From: Sciurus carolinensis
Taxonomy: Eukaryota; Chordata; Mammalia; Rodentia; Sciuridae
DNA: 64,000 nt
NCBI RefSeq assembly: GCF_902686445.1
Contig: NC_062216.1
Coordinates: 14,405,084 to 14,469,083 of the forward strand
Direction: 5' to 3'
Shown here: piece after piece, positions 37,653-49,599 of the stretch
How the letters are laid out: every line of letters starts with the position of its first letter
Numbering within the stretch: the stretch's first letter is position 1
Translations under genes and position numbers: made by a program
Notes under the pieces: generated by a model
What the model was told of the DNA's origin: nothing
Database searches by the model: none
Seen by the model: only the letters and a program-made list of their open reading frames with translations

Positions 37653-39120
37653 CGAATTAGCAATCATCTAGAACTTTGTAGGTGGTCTTAGTCTCACAGG
37701 ACAGTGTAGAGAGTAGATGGGAAATATTAAAGATAATATCAGCTACATGGAGGACCAGGAAGGAACCTGCCCCTTCCCAAGCATCAGAAGTAGAAGGTGA
37801 GCAACATGCTTCCTACAAGAGCACAGGCAATCTAAGAGGGCAGATTCTCAGTGAATACACACTGCACTTCTTGATTCCCAGGACCCTACGGACAGGGATA
37901 GGGTTCAATCCCCAGGACAGAGGCTCAGAAGGGAGAGAGGTCCAGCTGCCCCAAACAGAGCCAGACCTGCCTGGAGGACATAGATTGCCTTTTATATTCA
38001 TAAAAAAAGACCCGAATGTTTTTTTAGTCACTCTCAGTGATGTCTGTGGAGATCAAGGAAATTCGTAGGGCTATTTGCTTCTACACAAAACCACCCAAGA
38101 CAGCTAAAATTCCTTTTTAAAATTTATTTTCCTCTTGTCATCTGTCACTTCTTGCTGCTGTCAAAAGATGATTAGTATCCTTATGGTCTTCTAATTTGTG
38201 ACAGGATGGGAAACCTAATAATGGAGAAATGTCAGAATTCTGTCTAAACTCAGAGTAAATAGGCTCAAAACGAGGATGTGAGTCAAGGCCTGAGTTCTCA
38301 CCCTCCAGCTTTGGGACATACATAAGATGCAGCTGTGTGAATTGTTCCAGAGGCAGGGACCAGGAAGGCAGCCTAGAGCATGCACTGTGCAGACCGATCA
38401 TCACTTGCCTGTGGACCACAGGTGAGGCTGACCAGTTCATGATCTGGGCTTCCTGGTGCACAAGGTAGGCTGATAAAATGCTCCTGGCCATCCCTGCTGC
38501 CCCAGGGTTGTCAGGCGACTCAAGAGACATAATGCCCAGGAATGCAATGAAAGACTACAACTGGGATGAGCATGAATCCTGCAATTTTTCTCCAGCAGTT
38601 TAATCCCTTTCTAATAACACCAGGTGGATGACATGCCTGACATCCCTCTCCTCTTTGGTTCCCTCCCCCTAGGGAGAAAGCAGATGCTTTTCAGGGATGA
38701 GAGGTGCTGCTCACAGACTCCCTGTAGACACTCAGGGTGAGCCACAGGTGCTGGAGGCCTTGGAGTCTCTTATAGACAGGCACAGCCAAAAGCCTCCCAA
38801 GCACACTGACAGAATTTCGCCCCCTGCAAAAGTTTCCTTGTCTTGCCTGGACTCTTTGGAACCAACCATTTTGAAGGCCCAGTTCTCTATTTAAGCATGT
38901 CAGGCCCCTCGGACAGGAAAACCTCAGACTGTGGGCACCCTTTTTCTGCCCTCCATGGGCCCAGGCTGCCAAGGGAGGAGCGGCACTTACCCAGAGGGCT
39001 TTCCAGATAAGAAGGGGTAATGAAGACACATGCCCTGGCAGCCCTTGGTCCCCAGGTCAGCCTGCGGGTTGTTTAGGCAGCTTTCCCGTCACCAGAGGTG
39101 TGGAGCTGACTCTGTGTGTT
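37653..39120. other. Intronic, no gene recognised
   Basis: Unique-looking sequence. Frames at 37682-38068 (+) and 38138-38530 (-) are unrecognised and lack supporting context. Confidence 0.4.
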
Positions 39121-39520
39121 AGGTGCTTCTCCAAGAGTTTTAAGCCTTGTTGCAGCAAGGTAGGTGCTATTATTATTATTTATTTTTTTGGTACTGGGGA
39201 TTGAACCCAGGGGTGCTTAGCCACTGAGCCACATCCCCAACCCTTTTTAATATTTTATTTAGAGTCAGGGTCTCCATGAGTTGCTTACAGCCTCACTAAG
39301 TTGCTGAGGCGGGCTTTGAACTCAGTCCTCCTGCCTCAGCCTCCTAAACTGTTGGGATTACAGGTATGCTCCACCATGCCCAGCTGGTATGATGGAGCTA
39401 TTATTATCCTATTATTATCCCCATTTTCCAGATGGAGAAAGAGTGTAGCTTGGCCCAGGTCACAGAGCTGGCCTTCAAGCCCAGGTGATCTGGCCCCAGA
39501 GATTGTGCATTACAACCAGA
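39121..39520 (-). repeat. MIR SINE, split by a MEN SINE
   Basis: The left remnant is GTTAGGTGCTTCTCCAAGAG with AAGGTAGGTGCTATTATTAT. The right remnant is TTATTATCCCCATTTTCCAG and CCCAGGTCACAGAGCTGG. Both are antisense MIR and continuous once the SINE is removed. Confidence 0.7.
39177..39396 (-). mobile_element. MEN SINE inside MIR, with target duplication
   Basis: Antisense ID half (ACTGGGGATTGAACCCAGGG, CTGAGCCACATCCCC) then B1 half (GGGTCTCCATGAGTTGCTT, TTGGGATTACAGGTATGC). GCTATTATTAT flanks it at 39166-39176 and 39397-39407. Confidence 0.88.
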
Positions 39521-40011
39521 GGTGCCACCCATCCATGGGTTTCATTCACTAAGTTACACTTCTATGGAAACTAGCAAGGAACACTTGAGTTCAGTTTCCT
39601 GACTGGTCTAGTTTTCACCCCATTCCTATCTGCCTTCCCCAACTCCACCCTTCTGGGCAATAAGGAAGCCTACTTGGGGTTCAACCCCTCAAAATTCCCC
39701 CTCTTCTTACCTCTCCAAACCTGTCTTGCCCTTTGTCTTGAATTTCAATCACAAATTTCCTCCTATAAGCACTGTCTCACCTGCCCCGACCCCCAGGAAA
39801 GACTTACTAACTCCAGAAGAGAAGTGGAGTGGGGGAGAGGTAAGAGGAGCTAATAGATATTCAGGGGCTGTCACCTGGGGTCTAGGTTATGAGGGAGAAA
39901 TTCCCCTGGGGAAGAATAGCTATAGTTGTTCAAAAGTCATCCTAACTTGGAATGCATGAGGTTGAGCAGTTGGCCCCAGGGAGGATCCTTACAGTGTCCT
40001 AAGATGGTATC

Positions 40012-40370
40012 TTACTCTGCTCAGGCTGCCATAATGCAATGCCATAGACTGGTGGGGTGGAGCTGGTAGTAGTGGTTGGTGCTTAAACAACATTTATTCT
40101 CACAATTCTGGAGGCTGGAGGTCCAAGATCAAGGTGCTGGCAGCTTCAGTTCCTGACCAGGGCTGTTTCCTGATTTGCAGGTAGACACCTTCCCACTGCA
40201 ACCATATGGTATATACATATATGGTATCTCCTCTCATAAGGGCACTAATCCCATTATAAGGGCCCCATCCTTATGACATAATCACCTTCTGAAGGCCATG
40301 CCTCTATTATTGCACTGGGAGTTACAGCTTCCACATGAGATTTTGGGGGGACATATTCAGTCTGCAGCAG
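40012..40370 (-). mobile_element. MLT1-type MaLR LTR
   Basis: Reverse LTR text: CTGCTCAGGCTGCCATAATG, CACAATTCTGGAGGCTGGAG, AGGGCACTAATCCCATTATA, GACATAATCACCTTCTGAAG and TTTTGGGGGGACATATTCAG. A solo LTR. Confidence 0.82.
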
Positions 40371-41099
40371 AAGGGAAAGACTGAGAGGAGAGTACCTTTA
40401 GGGGATGGGTAAAAGAACACAGGAGTTCTGGTCTGGACATTGTGAGTGGAGTCATTATCAGATATCCAAGAGGGGCAGATTGAGAATGTTTTCATATAAA
40501 AGTGATGTTTAAGAGAGACATCTGGAGAAAGAGATGTACTTCTCCGAGGCAGTTTTTTCAACCATAGATTGGAATTAATAACAACCATCCCATAGAGTTT
40601 TTGAAAGTTTTGAATAAGGAAAGCAAAGCACTTGGTGATATTTTTATGCATCCTACAACCAGAGAGCTCATCACTGAGGGTTGGATGGTAGAGATAAGCA
40701 TGGGGTTGCCTTTGGCACCTTGGCCTGCCAAGTGCCATGTCCTTTCCCCTGGACGTGGAGTGCCCCCATCTGTACCCATTTTTCTGAAACACCTCACATC
40801 ATCATGTGGTGACTGATGGCAGCTTAAAATGTTATCTGTCCCAAGGAACTTTGCATAACAAGAAGCTGAACTATTTTAAACTTAAAGGAAAGGGAGGAGG
40901 AGGAAGAAAGGGCTATTATTTTTTCCACTCAATTTTAAGTGTTTCTCCCATAATTTTCTTAAATATTTCTATATCTCAGTATCTATGCCAAACCTTAGCA
41001 CATTTGGATATTTGATTTACAGACACACACACACACATGCTGACTGAAAGGTGTACAGATATGGATCCTCAGTTTCCCTTCATACCAACAAGCTCTCCC
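40371..41099. other. No gene recognised
   Basis: Intronic sequence. A short (CA)n run lies at 41023-41036. Confidence 0.4.
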
Positions 41100-41432
41100 A
41101 TAAGCTCTGCATTCTTGGGATCGACTAATCTTGGATGGAAAAAAACATTTTAATTGAAAAATATTTGTGTAAAATTACATCTGCACTGAATATGCACAGA
41201 TTTTTTTCTTGTCACCACCCCCTAAGCAATACAACAGCTATTTGCATAGCATTTACATTGTATCAGACATTATAAGTAATCCAAAGATAATTTAAAGTAT
41301 GTGGGAAGGTGTGCACAGATTATATGCAAATACTATACCATTTTATATACAGGAGTCGAACATCCATGGAATTTTGGTATCCACAAAGGATTCCTGGAAC
41401 CTATCACCCGTAGATACTGAGGGACAACTATA
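41100..41432 (-). mobile_element. MER2 DNA transposon
   Basis: ACATCTGCACTGAATATGCA, GCATTTACATTGTATCAGAC, TATATGCAAATACTATACCA and a GGTATCC...GATACTGAGGGACAACTA end match the MER2 copies at 19855 and 54863. The left end is poorly preserved. Confidence 0.8.
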
Positions 41433-41530
41433 TATTTTGTATATCTATATTAAAATATCCTAATATTATATATACAATTTTTGTATATACAATATAATGT
41501 GATAAATGTATTTTATATATATGAGAGAGA
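41433..41530. repeat. AT-rich low-complexity sequence
   Basis: Degenerate TATATA repeats follow the MER2 end, with a GAGAGAGA piece at the right. Confidence 0.7.
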
Positions 41531-42399
41531 GAAGAGAAACCATCATACACTATGTATCAATATAAGTTGAGAACTAGTGAACTAAAGGAGACACTAGTTG
41601 TGGGATTTTAGGTATCAAGTGTGTGTCAGGAGTGAGATAGTCGAGGCATCTGACACCTGTGAAATTCTGCCTCATGAACTCTGCCTCCCAACCTCTGTGA
41701 AACACTGGTTCCACCAGTGGGCACATGAGGCCTTGGCAGAGTCCAAGTGACTGCTAAGCCTCAGTTTGAACACTGATAGACAGACCAAGGCAGGTGGGGG
41801 ACATGAGAATTGAAATAAGTTTCCAGTACCAGAAAAATCTTCTTGAATAAAAGGCTGGCAAAATGGGTATAGGAGTGCACCTGGCTCAGCCCCACAAAAA
41901 CCCATGAGTTGAGGATGAAAGGAAACTGATCATTTGGGTGGTGGGGAGACCCCACTTAGTCTGGGGTTCCTTTTGGCAAACAGAGTGAAGCCCTCATAAT
42001 ATCTCCACAGAATACTCCAACCATAAGTTCCACTGGGGTGAGAATTATGGGGCCAGCAGGGACAAAACCCAGTGATTCCTGATTATCAATGGGTGTCAGC
42101 TCCAAACCATGCATAACAGCCCACTAGGGCTAGGACAGTGGTTTTATAAACTCAGCTCCCAAGCTCTTCTCCCAATTAGCACATCTTCCTCCTCATCGCC
42201 CCATGTTCTGATGACACCCATCTTACTGTATGCCTGGAGTGGTGTTTGGGGAAAGTGTCTCATCTCCTCAATTGCATTACCAGCAACTTTAAGGCTTATG
42301 TCTTATGTCTAATGTGTGACATACCAGACCTTCCCCAAGGAAGAGCAGGCAGTAGGAGGCAGTAATTAGGAGCTCCAGCAGACAGACTGGCATGAAGCA
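41531..42399. other. No gene recognised
   Basis: Intronic sequence without an exon or identifiable repeat. Confidence 0.4.
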
Positions 42400-42945
42400 A
42401 TATGCTCATGGGAATGGGGCCCATGACACCTCATCTGGGCCCAGGTATAGGTCTCAGCCCCTGCAATGTATTGTGGCAAAAATGGCAGAACTTCTATCAA
42501 ACTTGGAAAACTAGACAAATTACTGAAATAGGAACTCAAAACATGATTATCAGCAAATTACACACAACAGATGAAAGAAACTTGAAGATGGAGCAACAGA
42601 AATGATCTAAACATTTAAAAAGGGAGAAGAGAGGTGTTGAGGACAGAACAGAGCACCCAAGCATTGTGAGACAACATAAAATGGTCCAACATACATGTAA
42701 TTGGGGCCCCACAAAGAAAAGAGAAAGCACAGAACAGAAGAAATATTCAAAGAGATAATGACTAAAAACTTTTCAAAAAGATGAAGGGCAAGAAACTTCA
42801 TATCCAAAAAAGCTCAGAGCACCTCAATCAGGATAAAACAAATCAGAAAACCTGTATATATCATGGTTAAGCTTCTGAGAACCAAAAATAAATTCTGAAG
42901 ACAGCCAAAGCAAAAGTAAAGTTAGCCAGTCCCTCGCCAAAATAT
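42400..42945 (+). mobile_element. L1M ORF1-region fragment, sense
   Basis: CATTGTGAGACAACATAAAA, CAACATACATGTAATTGGGG, AGAAATATTCAAAGAGATAA and TCATGGTTAAGCTTCTGAGA match the C-terminal ORF1 region of old L1 elements. It is broken by stops. Confidence 0.75.
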
Positions 42946-43580
42946 TTCTAAATGCTCACAAAGGAACTGTGTGAGTTCCAAAAAATAAGCCCACTCCAAC
43001 ATTGCTATAGCTCCCTAGGTACTTAGACTCCTTCCTTCATGCTATGTCGAGGTATTTCTGCATCTCAGCTTCATCTAGTGTAGGAAACATCTGAGTTCAG
43101 TTGCTGTCAGCCCACTAAACACACAGAATCATACTTCAGGTGATCCAGCTCATTCTTGAGTCTAGAATCCATTTTTGATCAGTATGGTCCAATCAAAAAG
43201 TAGTTATTTTCTTCTCTGATCTACAATCTCACTATCTCTCAGATTTCTGCCCCAAACTGGCAGTCATTTTGGTGGAGAAGTCTATTTCAGGGTCGGAACT
43301 TGTGCCTATCTCCTAAGGCATGCTGAAACAGTGACTCTGGAGTAAGTCAAGAGCAGTGAGGTATGGTGAGTGTGGGATTAGGGAGAATGAGGATTCTCTT
43401 GCAAGGTGGGACCAGGGAGGCTGGGCAGCTTCTGCTGGAGAGGGAGTCTCAGTGGGGGCTGATGTTCTGTCACCTGAATCCACCATCCCAGTTCCAAGGG
43501 TTCCACCTTTCCCAGCCAATGCCTTCTCCCATAAGAGATCTGATGAGGCAGTGAGACTAACCTAGGATGCAATCCAGCAT
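42946..43580. other. No gene recognised
   Basis: Intronic sequence, possibly continuing decayed L1 at its left. Confidence 0.35.
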
Positions 43581-43670
43581 TCTTTCTTTCTTCCTTCCTT
43601 CCTTCCTTCCGTCCTTCCTTCCTTCCTTCCTTCCTTCCTTCCTTCCTTTCTTTTTCTTTCTTTCTTTCAT
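43581..43670 (+). repeat. TTCC/TTTC microsatellite
   Basis: A mixed CTTT and CTTC tetranucleotide tract of about 90 bp with one GTCC interruption near 43610. Confidence 0.93.
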
Positions 43671-43724
43671 TTGTTCTTTTTAGACATACATGACAACAGA
43701 GTTTATCTTGACATATCCTATTTT

Positions 43725-45035
43725 TCTGATTGTTCCTTGAGCTAATTGAAACCTTGAGCTTGTAGTTTTTTCCTTACTCTTTCCACTCGAGTCAGAAGCG
43801 GTCATCTTATTCTAGCATATTTGCCCCATTTACCCTGCAGCTCTGCCCGTCAAACTCTTGTCTTTGGTGGGCACATCGTTCTAGGTATCCACAACTGGTT
43901 GGTAGGAATCTTTTGCTACTGCGTGTCATGGATTATCAATGCTGCATTTGTAATGGTAAACTGTCCTTCTGTCTTCATTACTGGTTTTAAGCCTTGAGAC
44001 TATAATGCTCTCTGGTGTCGATTTCTTTGTGTTTCTTTTGCTTGGCATTCTTTTTGTTGGTCTTCTTGGATCTGTGGATTTATAGTTTTTATCAGACTTG
44101 GAAAATTTTTGCCATCATTTCTTCTACCATTTTTTCTGCCCCCTCCTTCCTTTGGGGACCCCCAATTACAAGTTCATTTGGCTACTTGATGAGTCCCACA
44201 GCTCACTGATATACCACTCCAGGTTTTTTCCAGTCTTTTCTCTGTGTTTCATTTTGAATGATTTCTCTTGTTATATGTATTAGTTAACTTTCTGTCACTG
44301 TGGCAAAATATCTGAGAAATTCAACTTCAAGGGAGAAAGTTTTGTTTGGGCTCGTGGTTTCAGAAGTTTCAGTTCATGTTCACTTGGCCCCATTGCTTTG
44401 GGCCTGTGGTGAGGCAGAGCATCACAGCAGGTAGCGTGTGGTGGAGCAGAGTTGTTCACCTCATGGAAGGTAGGAAGGGGAGAGAGGGAAGAAGGGGCTT
44501 TGGTAAGTGAGACTACGGCAGCCTTTTCTAGGACTGGTTTTGTCCCATGGCTTAGTGTTCTGAATTATGAATCTTTTATTACCATGCCTGGTAAGATTAT
44601 AAACCCTTCTAAGCCCTTGTGAGCCCTAAAAACTATTCCTTCTATTTATTTGGGAGAGTTTTTCCCTGGATTCATATGGTTTCCTCACATGTATGCAGGT
44701 CAATACTCTTCTGTAATTTCCTGAGTTCTCTGTCCTGTGAATTCTGGGGTCCTTGACCCCCTTAGAGCTCCTGCTCTATTTTTTCAACTCAGTGTGACCA
44801 CTAGGATCCCTGGATCCCCTGTCTGCAGCCTAGAATCTCTATCCATGTGATAAGCTAGAGTAATTTAGGGCTTACCCCATTGGTTTCCCTTCTCTCACTG
44901 ATCACTATCCTGCACTGCCCGAAGTTCAAAGTCTGGAGACTGCTGTAGCACATATTTTGCTCAGTTTTGCATTGTCTCAGGTGGTAGCATAAGTCTGACC
45001 ACTGCCACTCCATCTTGGCTGGAACTAGAAGACCT
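43725..45035 (-). mobile_element. L1M 5' region, antisense, split by a MaLR LTR
   Basis: Reverse L1 ORF1/5' text: TTCTTGGATCTGTGGATTTA, TTTTTGCCATCATTTCTTC and GATTTCTCTTG, then after the LTR, less certain sequence ending CACTCCATCTTGGCTGGAAC. Confidence 0.6.
44276..44510 (-). mobile_element. Rodent-type MaLR LTR fragment inside L1M
   Basis: TGTATTAGTTAACTTTCTGT, CACTGTGGCAAAATATCTGA, TTCAGAAGTTTCAGTTCATG and CCATTGCTTTGGGCCTGTGG form the reversed 3' part of a rodent MaLR LTR. Confidence 0.72.
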
Positions 45036-45839
45036 TCAAACCAACCAGACAAATCACCAACCCCAAGTAGGAGGATCTATTGCCTGTGACCTCTTCTACT
45101 TCAGTCAGCATGGACTTGCAGAGAGCTGGAACCCAATCTAGCTTTTAAGAAAAGAAGTACTCCCTACTGGAAATTGGGTGCTTAAGTACTTCCTACTGGA
45201 AATTGGGCGCTTGTGATGTTGCGGGATGAGTTGAGAAGTAGGCTCCAGCTTAAGGGCTCCAGGAATGGTTCCACCAGGAATAAAACCACCAAACTGGCCC
45301 ATCCAAGGAGCAGCTCCTTCTGCCCAAGTGAGAAAGTCAGGGAGCTGGAAGGCTGCTGTTGACTTCAAAAGTCACCACAGTCTCTGGGTCAGGAAGCCGC
45401 CACCAGCTCTGCTTCAGGAGCCTCTTAAACTCCCACCAAGTCAGGAACTAGACATGAGAGCAGAGTCTGATGTCTCTGCTGCCAAATCCCTCTCTCCCAC
45501 ACCCATGAACCTGACATTAGCACTGGAATGCTGCCGCTGAGAAACCCAATTGTCTCTGCAAGTGCACAGGCCCAGGACGGGGAGATGGCCTCTACCTCCC
45601 TGGCTGCAAGAGTGCCTATCCCTGGTGAAATTGCATTTGCATCCAGAACCAGGGTCTCCAGGGCAGACGCTCCCTCTTCTCAGTGGCTCATCTGCTGCAG
45701 GGCCCTGCCACTCTCTGCCCGTCCAGGGTAGTGAGGTCCGGCCTGCACTCTCCTCACGCCTCCCAAAGAGTGCGGGGCCAGGTAACATCTGGTGATGCTC
45801 AGCGGCTTGCTCAGAGACCTCAATATTGCTTGGCTCAAC
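45036..45839. other. No gene recognised
   Basis: It contains the 29 bp tandem duplication listed separately. The 145-codon antisense frame (45441-45878) has no recognised relative. Confidence 0.4.
45155..45212 (+). repeat. 29 bp tandem duplication
   Basis: Two adjacent units (45155-45183 and 45184-45212) share AAGTACT..CTACTGGAAATTGGG..GCTT and differ at 2 of 29 positions. Confidence 0.92.
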
Positions 45840-46240
45840 CAAAAATAAATTGGAAAAGAAAATTGAACATTGCATCAATTTGGAGCAAGTTTATAAATTC
45901 TGCAGCTAAGCAATACCAATAGAAAATGATAGATCGCCACAGAGCAGGGCGTCCCTGCAGTGATGTATAGTCACATTAGCTGAAATACCGTATTACATGA
46001 TTCTGCTTTATTACCAGTGTTGGTGGCAGACAGAAAAACAGATTACACTTGAGTTCAAATCGATAGGAACTTTATTTACTGGCCTTTTAAAAACATATTT
46101 CTGCACTTTATAAAAACATACGGTAGATGCTATTGATAGAGCTTGTCTGCTTGTTAAAAAGCAATTTTCCCAGAACGAGGCTTTTAAGCTGTAATTTACG
46201 GCATTACTTTTTACCTTCTTTTTTCAGGGTTCTGTTCATC
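45840..46240. other. AT-rich unique block, candidate conserved non-coding element
   Basis: This is a non-repeat stretch rich in ATTA/TAAT words, with GATAGATCG and TTGATAG segments. It sits just to the right of GC-richer sequence. It carries no exon or transposon signature I recognise. Confidence 0.35.
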
Positions 46241-46871
46241 TGGCTGTGCTTTGATGACTTCCTTAGACTTCTTGTGCCTTTAATTTTCTCTCCCACTTAC
46301 CATCTCTCTAAACTCTGAGCTCCCCAGGGCCTTTGAGCAGGATGGAGAACGCAGTACATCCTCCCCTATCAGAGGCCGAGGTCTCCCCAGAAGCCGCCTT
46401 CCCTTCCTCAGCCTCTTCATCTCTTGTGGAGTTTGAGGGGGCTCTGGGGCTTCCAATGGGGCAGCCTCTACCCCTTTTCTTTTAGCCCCATGGATCCTCT
46501 TCTCCTCTCTTTCTTTGTTCCCTTGAGCCCTGATTTCAGCAAACCTGAGTGGTAGAAAGGTCATCCCCATTTTACAGCCGTGAAAATCAGGCTCCAAGAG
46601 GTCAAACCTAGGTTTTCTGACTCCAAATCAAATCAAGGCAATTTTGAGGCTCAGAGATGTGCCTGGCAGTGATTGTGGTGCTATGAGAAGATAAGAACCA
46701 ACACCTGAGCTGGACTGTGCTAGAGTTTATGCTCCAGCTGGGGAGGAATGCAGTATTCCTTTGGGAGGCACTCGTCAGGGGGGACGTTGCCTAGCGATAG
46801 AAGCACAGGTGGGCTGGGACAAGAGCAGCCACAGCTGGGAGGCTTCCTGGGGGAGCAAGATCTCAGTGGGG
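46241..46871. other. No gene recognised; weak MIR piece
   Basis: CATCCCCATTTTACAGCCGT near 46562 is antisense MIR-like. The rest is unassigned. Confidence 0.35.
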
Positions 46872-47256
46872 TGCTATGGTTCGAATGTGCCTCCCTGCAA
46901 AAAGTTCATGTGTTGGAAACTCAATCCCCAAGTTCATACGTTAAGAATATTCATAGGTGGGTCCTCTGGGAGATAATTAGGATACGATGAGGTCATGAGG
47001 GTGGGGTCCCCATGATGGTATTAGCGGCTTTATAAGAAGAAGAGAGGCCTGAGCTGCACACTTGCTCTGTCTCACCACATGGTGCCTTCCACCATGTTAT
47101 GATGCAGTAAGAAGGCCTTCCCCAGATGCTGAACAGATTCTGACTTCATGCTTTTTGATTGCCCAACCTCTGGAACTGTAAGCCAAAAACCTCTCTTCTT
47201 TATAAATTACCCAGTCTCAGGTACTTTATTTTAGCAACAGAAAATGGATGAAGACA
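46872..47256 (+). mobile_element. ERVL-MaLR LTR
   Basis: TGCTATGGTTCGAATGTGCC, TCATGTGTTGGAAACTCAAT, GAGGTCATGAGGGTGGGGTC, GGCTTTATAAGAAGAAGAG, TTATAAATTACCCAGTCTCA and TTTTAGCAACAGAAAATGGA in sense order. A solo LTR. Confidence 0.85.
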
Positions 47257-49599
47257 AGCAGTTAGCCCAGGATTACCTAAGAAAAGAGAGAGATAAGCTG
47301 AGCAAATAAGTTGAAAGAATACTGAGCCCAGCACTTGCTTGAAAGGCATTGTGATGGATACCCCTGACACCTGGCAGAGAGCTGAGATTGGACAGGACAA
47401 AAGGGAGGTATCATAGGTTCCTGGGCATAGGAATATCTTGAAAATAATGGTTTAGGAAGATTTACTCCACAGTGATGTGTAAGATCCTGGCTGGAATCAG
47501 AGATGGTGCCTGCAGCAAGCCAGGGGTCCTCAGCTGAAAAGAACACCAGGGTTGGAAATGGACAGGCCTGTGGCCACCTCACTTGTAAGCCCAACTTGGA
47601 ACAGGAGCTAAAGCTGTCAGTTCTTCTTTGGCTCATCCTTGTAGAAGGGCTAGGTCAGCTGAACACTCCGGGGTCCATCCTGTGTCCAAGGAGCTTATAT
47701 TCTAAAGAAGATGTAGGGGTCACTATGGGTCCCTGCATATGAGAGACAGTGAAATGGAAATACACAGGAAGCAGTTAAACCTAGAGCATGGACCTTTTGA
47801 TTAGCTGCTGTTGTTATTATTATTACTTGAGTTTTCAGTTTCATCGATGAGTCCTAGTGAAAAGCCAGGCTCCTTTCCCCTCAGTTCTCCACCTCCAAAG
47901 CAGCTACAGTCGGCAGGTGTGTGTGTGCGGGTGCGGGTGTGTGGGTGTGCATGTGTCTACAAGTGCGCATCCTCCAGAGGTGTTTCAGAGAGCTTTGTTT
48001 TCTAAGAGAATAAAATATAAAGTGAGAACATCATAAAACTTTATTTGGTAAATGTTATAAAAATATACTAGGTGTTTCCTCAGGACCCAGCAACTTGGGA
48101 GGATTTTTTAAAAATAAAGAAATAAAAGCCACAAGGAGTAAAACAGGAGAGCTAAGTCTGGTTAGGATGACCTTGTCCCTCCCCAGCCCCGGACTGTGCT
48201 TTCTGATCTGAGCAGCATGTACTTTGGGGAGAACCCTGGCGCCCTCTGACCTCTCCTACCAGACCCCTGTTCCAGCGGACAGTGCCATGCCCTCTACCAC
48301 CCATCTCTGCCTGAGAGCTCCCCATTGTCAGTGCAGTGTCTGGTGACAGGGTCTCAGCCCATTGGGCCACCCTGCCTCAGATCTCTGTGACTGCCATTGT
48401 AGAAGTACCAGAGCAGTCAGTGCCCCAGCCTGGATCCTGCTCTGGGTCCAGCAGACTGGAGGCTACAGCCTCACCCTGAAGGGCTGCTAAGTAGCAGGGC
48501 CCTGTGTGGCTCCCTGCTTCTGTGTCTTGGCCTTGACCAGAGAACCCAGACTTCAGAAGTGCTGAATGTTCTCTACGCGTGGTTCCACTCAACCCTCAGA
48601 TCTCCATGAGACAGGCACGGCTTCCCACTGCATTTTAAAGGTGAACAAGTCTAGACTCAGTCAGTTTAAGAAACCCTCAACTTTCCCCAGCCACTAACTG
48701 ATAGCCAAGGCCATAACAGGCTGTTAAATTGAGGGGCAGTTTCGAATGGCAGGGGGGCTGCACTGGATGGCCACTTGATGACCAGCCTGGGTGGAAAAGT
48801 CAGTAGCTGCTTCTGATCACTTGTCTTGTCTCTCTGTTAAGTGCAGAGATAGACCCGAATGCTCTGTGGCAAGAAGTTCTTACTCGTTCTAGCACCTGAC
48901 AGTTCATTTGGAGCAGAGTAAGTCTTTATCTGGTTAGGGTTTCATTGTTAAATTAATAATATGAGTGAGTGAATGAATAAATCAACAAATTAACCTGTAA
49001 TTCCATGTTAATGAATTATAGAAGATAAGGGAGGCTGGCTCCAAAGAAGGGATGGAGAAGTCAACTCTTTAAGCAGTTTGTGACTTTGAGGTCATGAGGC
49101 AGATTCTTGGTGACCTATAGCTCAGAACAGAGATGATTCCCAAACACAAGTGTTCCCTGATCTTCACATATGGGCTGTGTGCCTGGAACACAGGGCTGGT
49201 TTCCCCAGAGGACCCTGGGGGACACCAATGAGGAGTATTCATTTGGATGTGAATCTAGCTTCATTCAGAAAAACGCTGGGGACCTTTGCCAGAGCAGCTT
49301 CAATGGCAGTGAAATGCAGATGGTTGTGTAGACCCTCCTCCTATGTCCTTCTCTACTGGCATTTTCAGTCTTTTGAACCCTGACACTAGGGAGTACAACT
49401 CCTTCACTTCAGCAAGAAGGCAAGCGTCAGCTTCCTTGAAGGGTCCAGAAGGATTGTGGTTGTGTCTTGTGCCTGGTGTTGGGATAGGGGGCAAGTGGGG
49501 ACTAGCACTCGGAGTACCCTAGCTTGGTGCTCATATCAGAGAAAAGCCTGGTCCAGCCTGCTTCTTGTGTTTGATCGCAAGAAACAAAGGAATTTGCTG
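47257..49599. other. Intronic, no gene recognised
   Basis: A GTGTGTGCGGGTGCGGGTGT low-complexity piece lies near 47917-47960. Weak antisense MIR near 48600-48680. TGGCGCCCTCTGACC near 48238 is a poor CTCF match. No exon recognised. Confidence 0.4.

Noticed and set aside
45155..45212. Direct repeats as a possible CRISPR-like array
   Set aside because: There are only two adjacent units with no spacer, in a mammalian intron. It is a simple tandem duplication.
48230..48250. TGGCGCCCTCTGACC as a CTCF site
   Set aside because: It has about three mismatches to the 13-base core, too weak to list as a feature.
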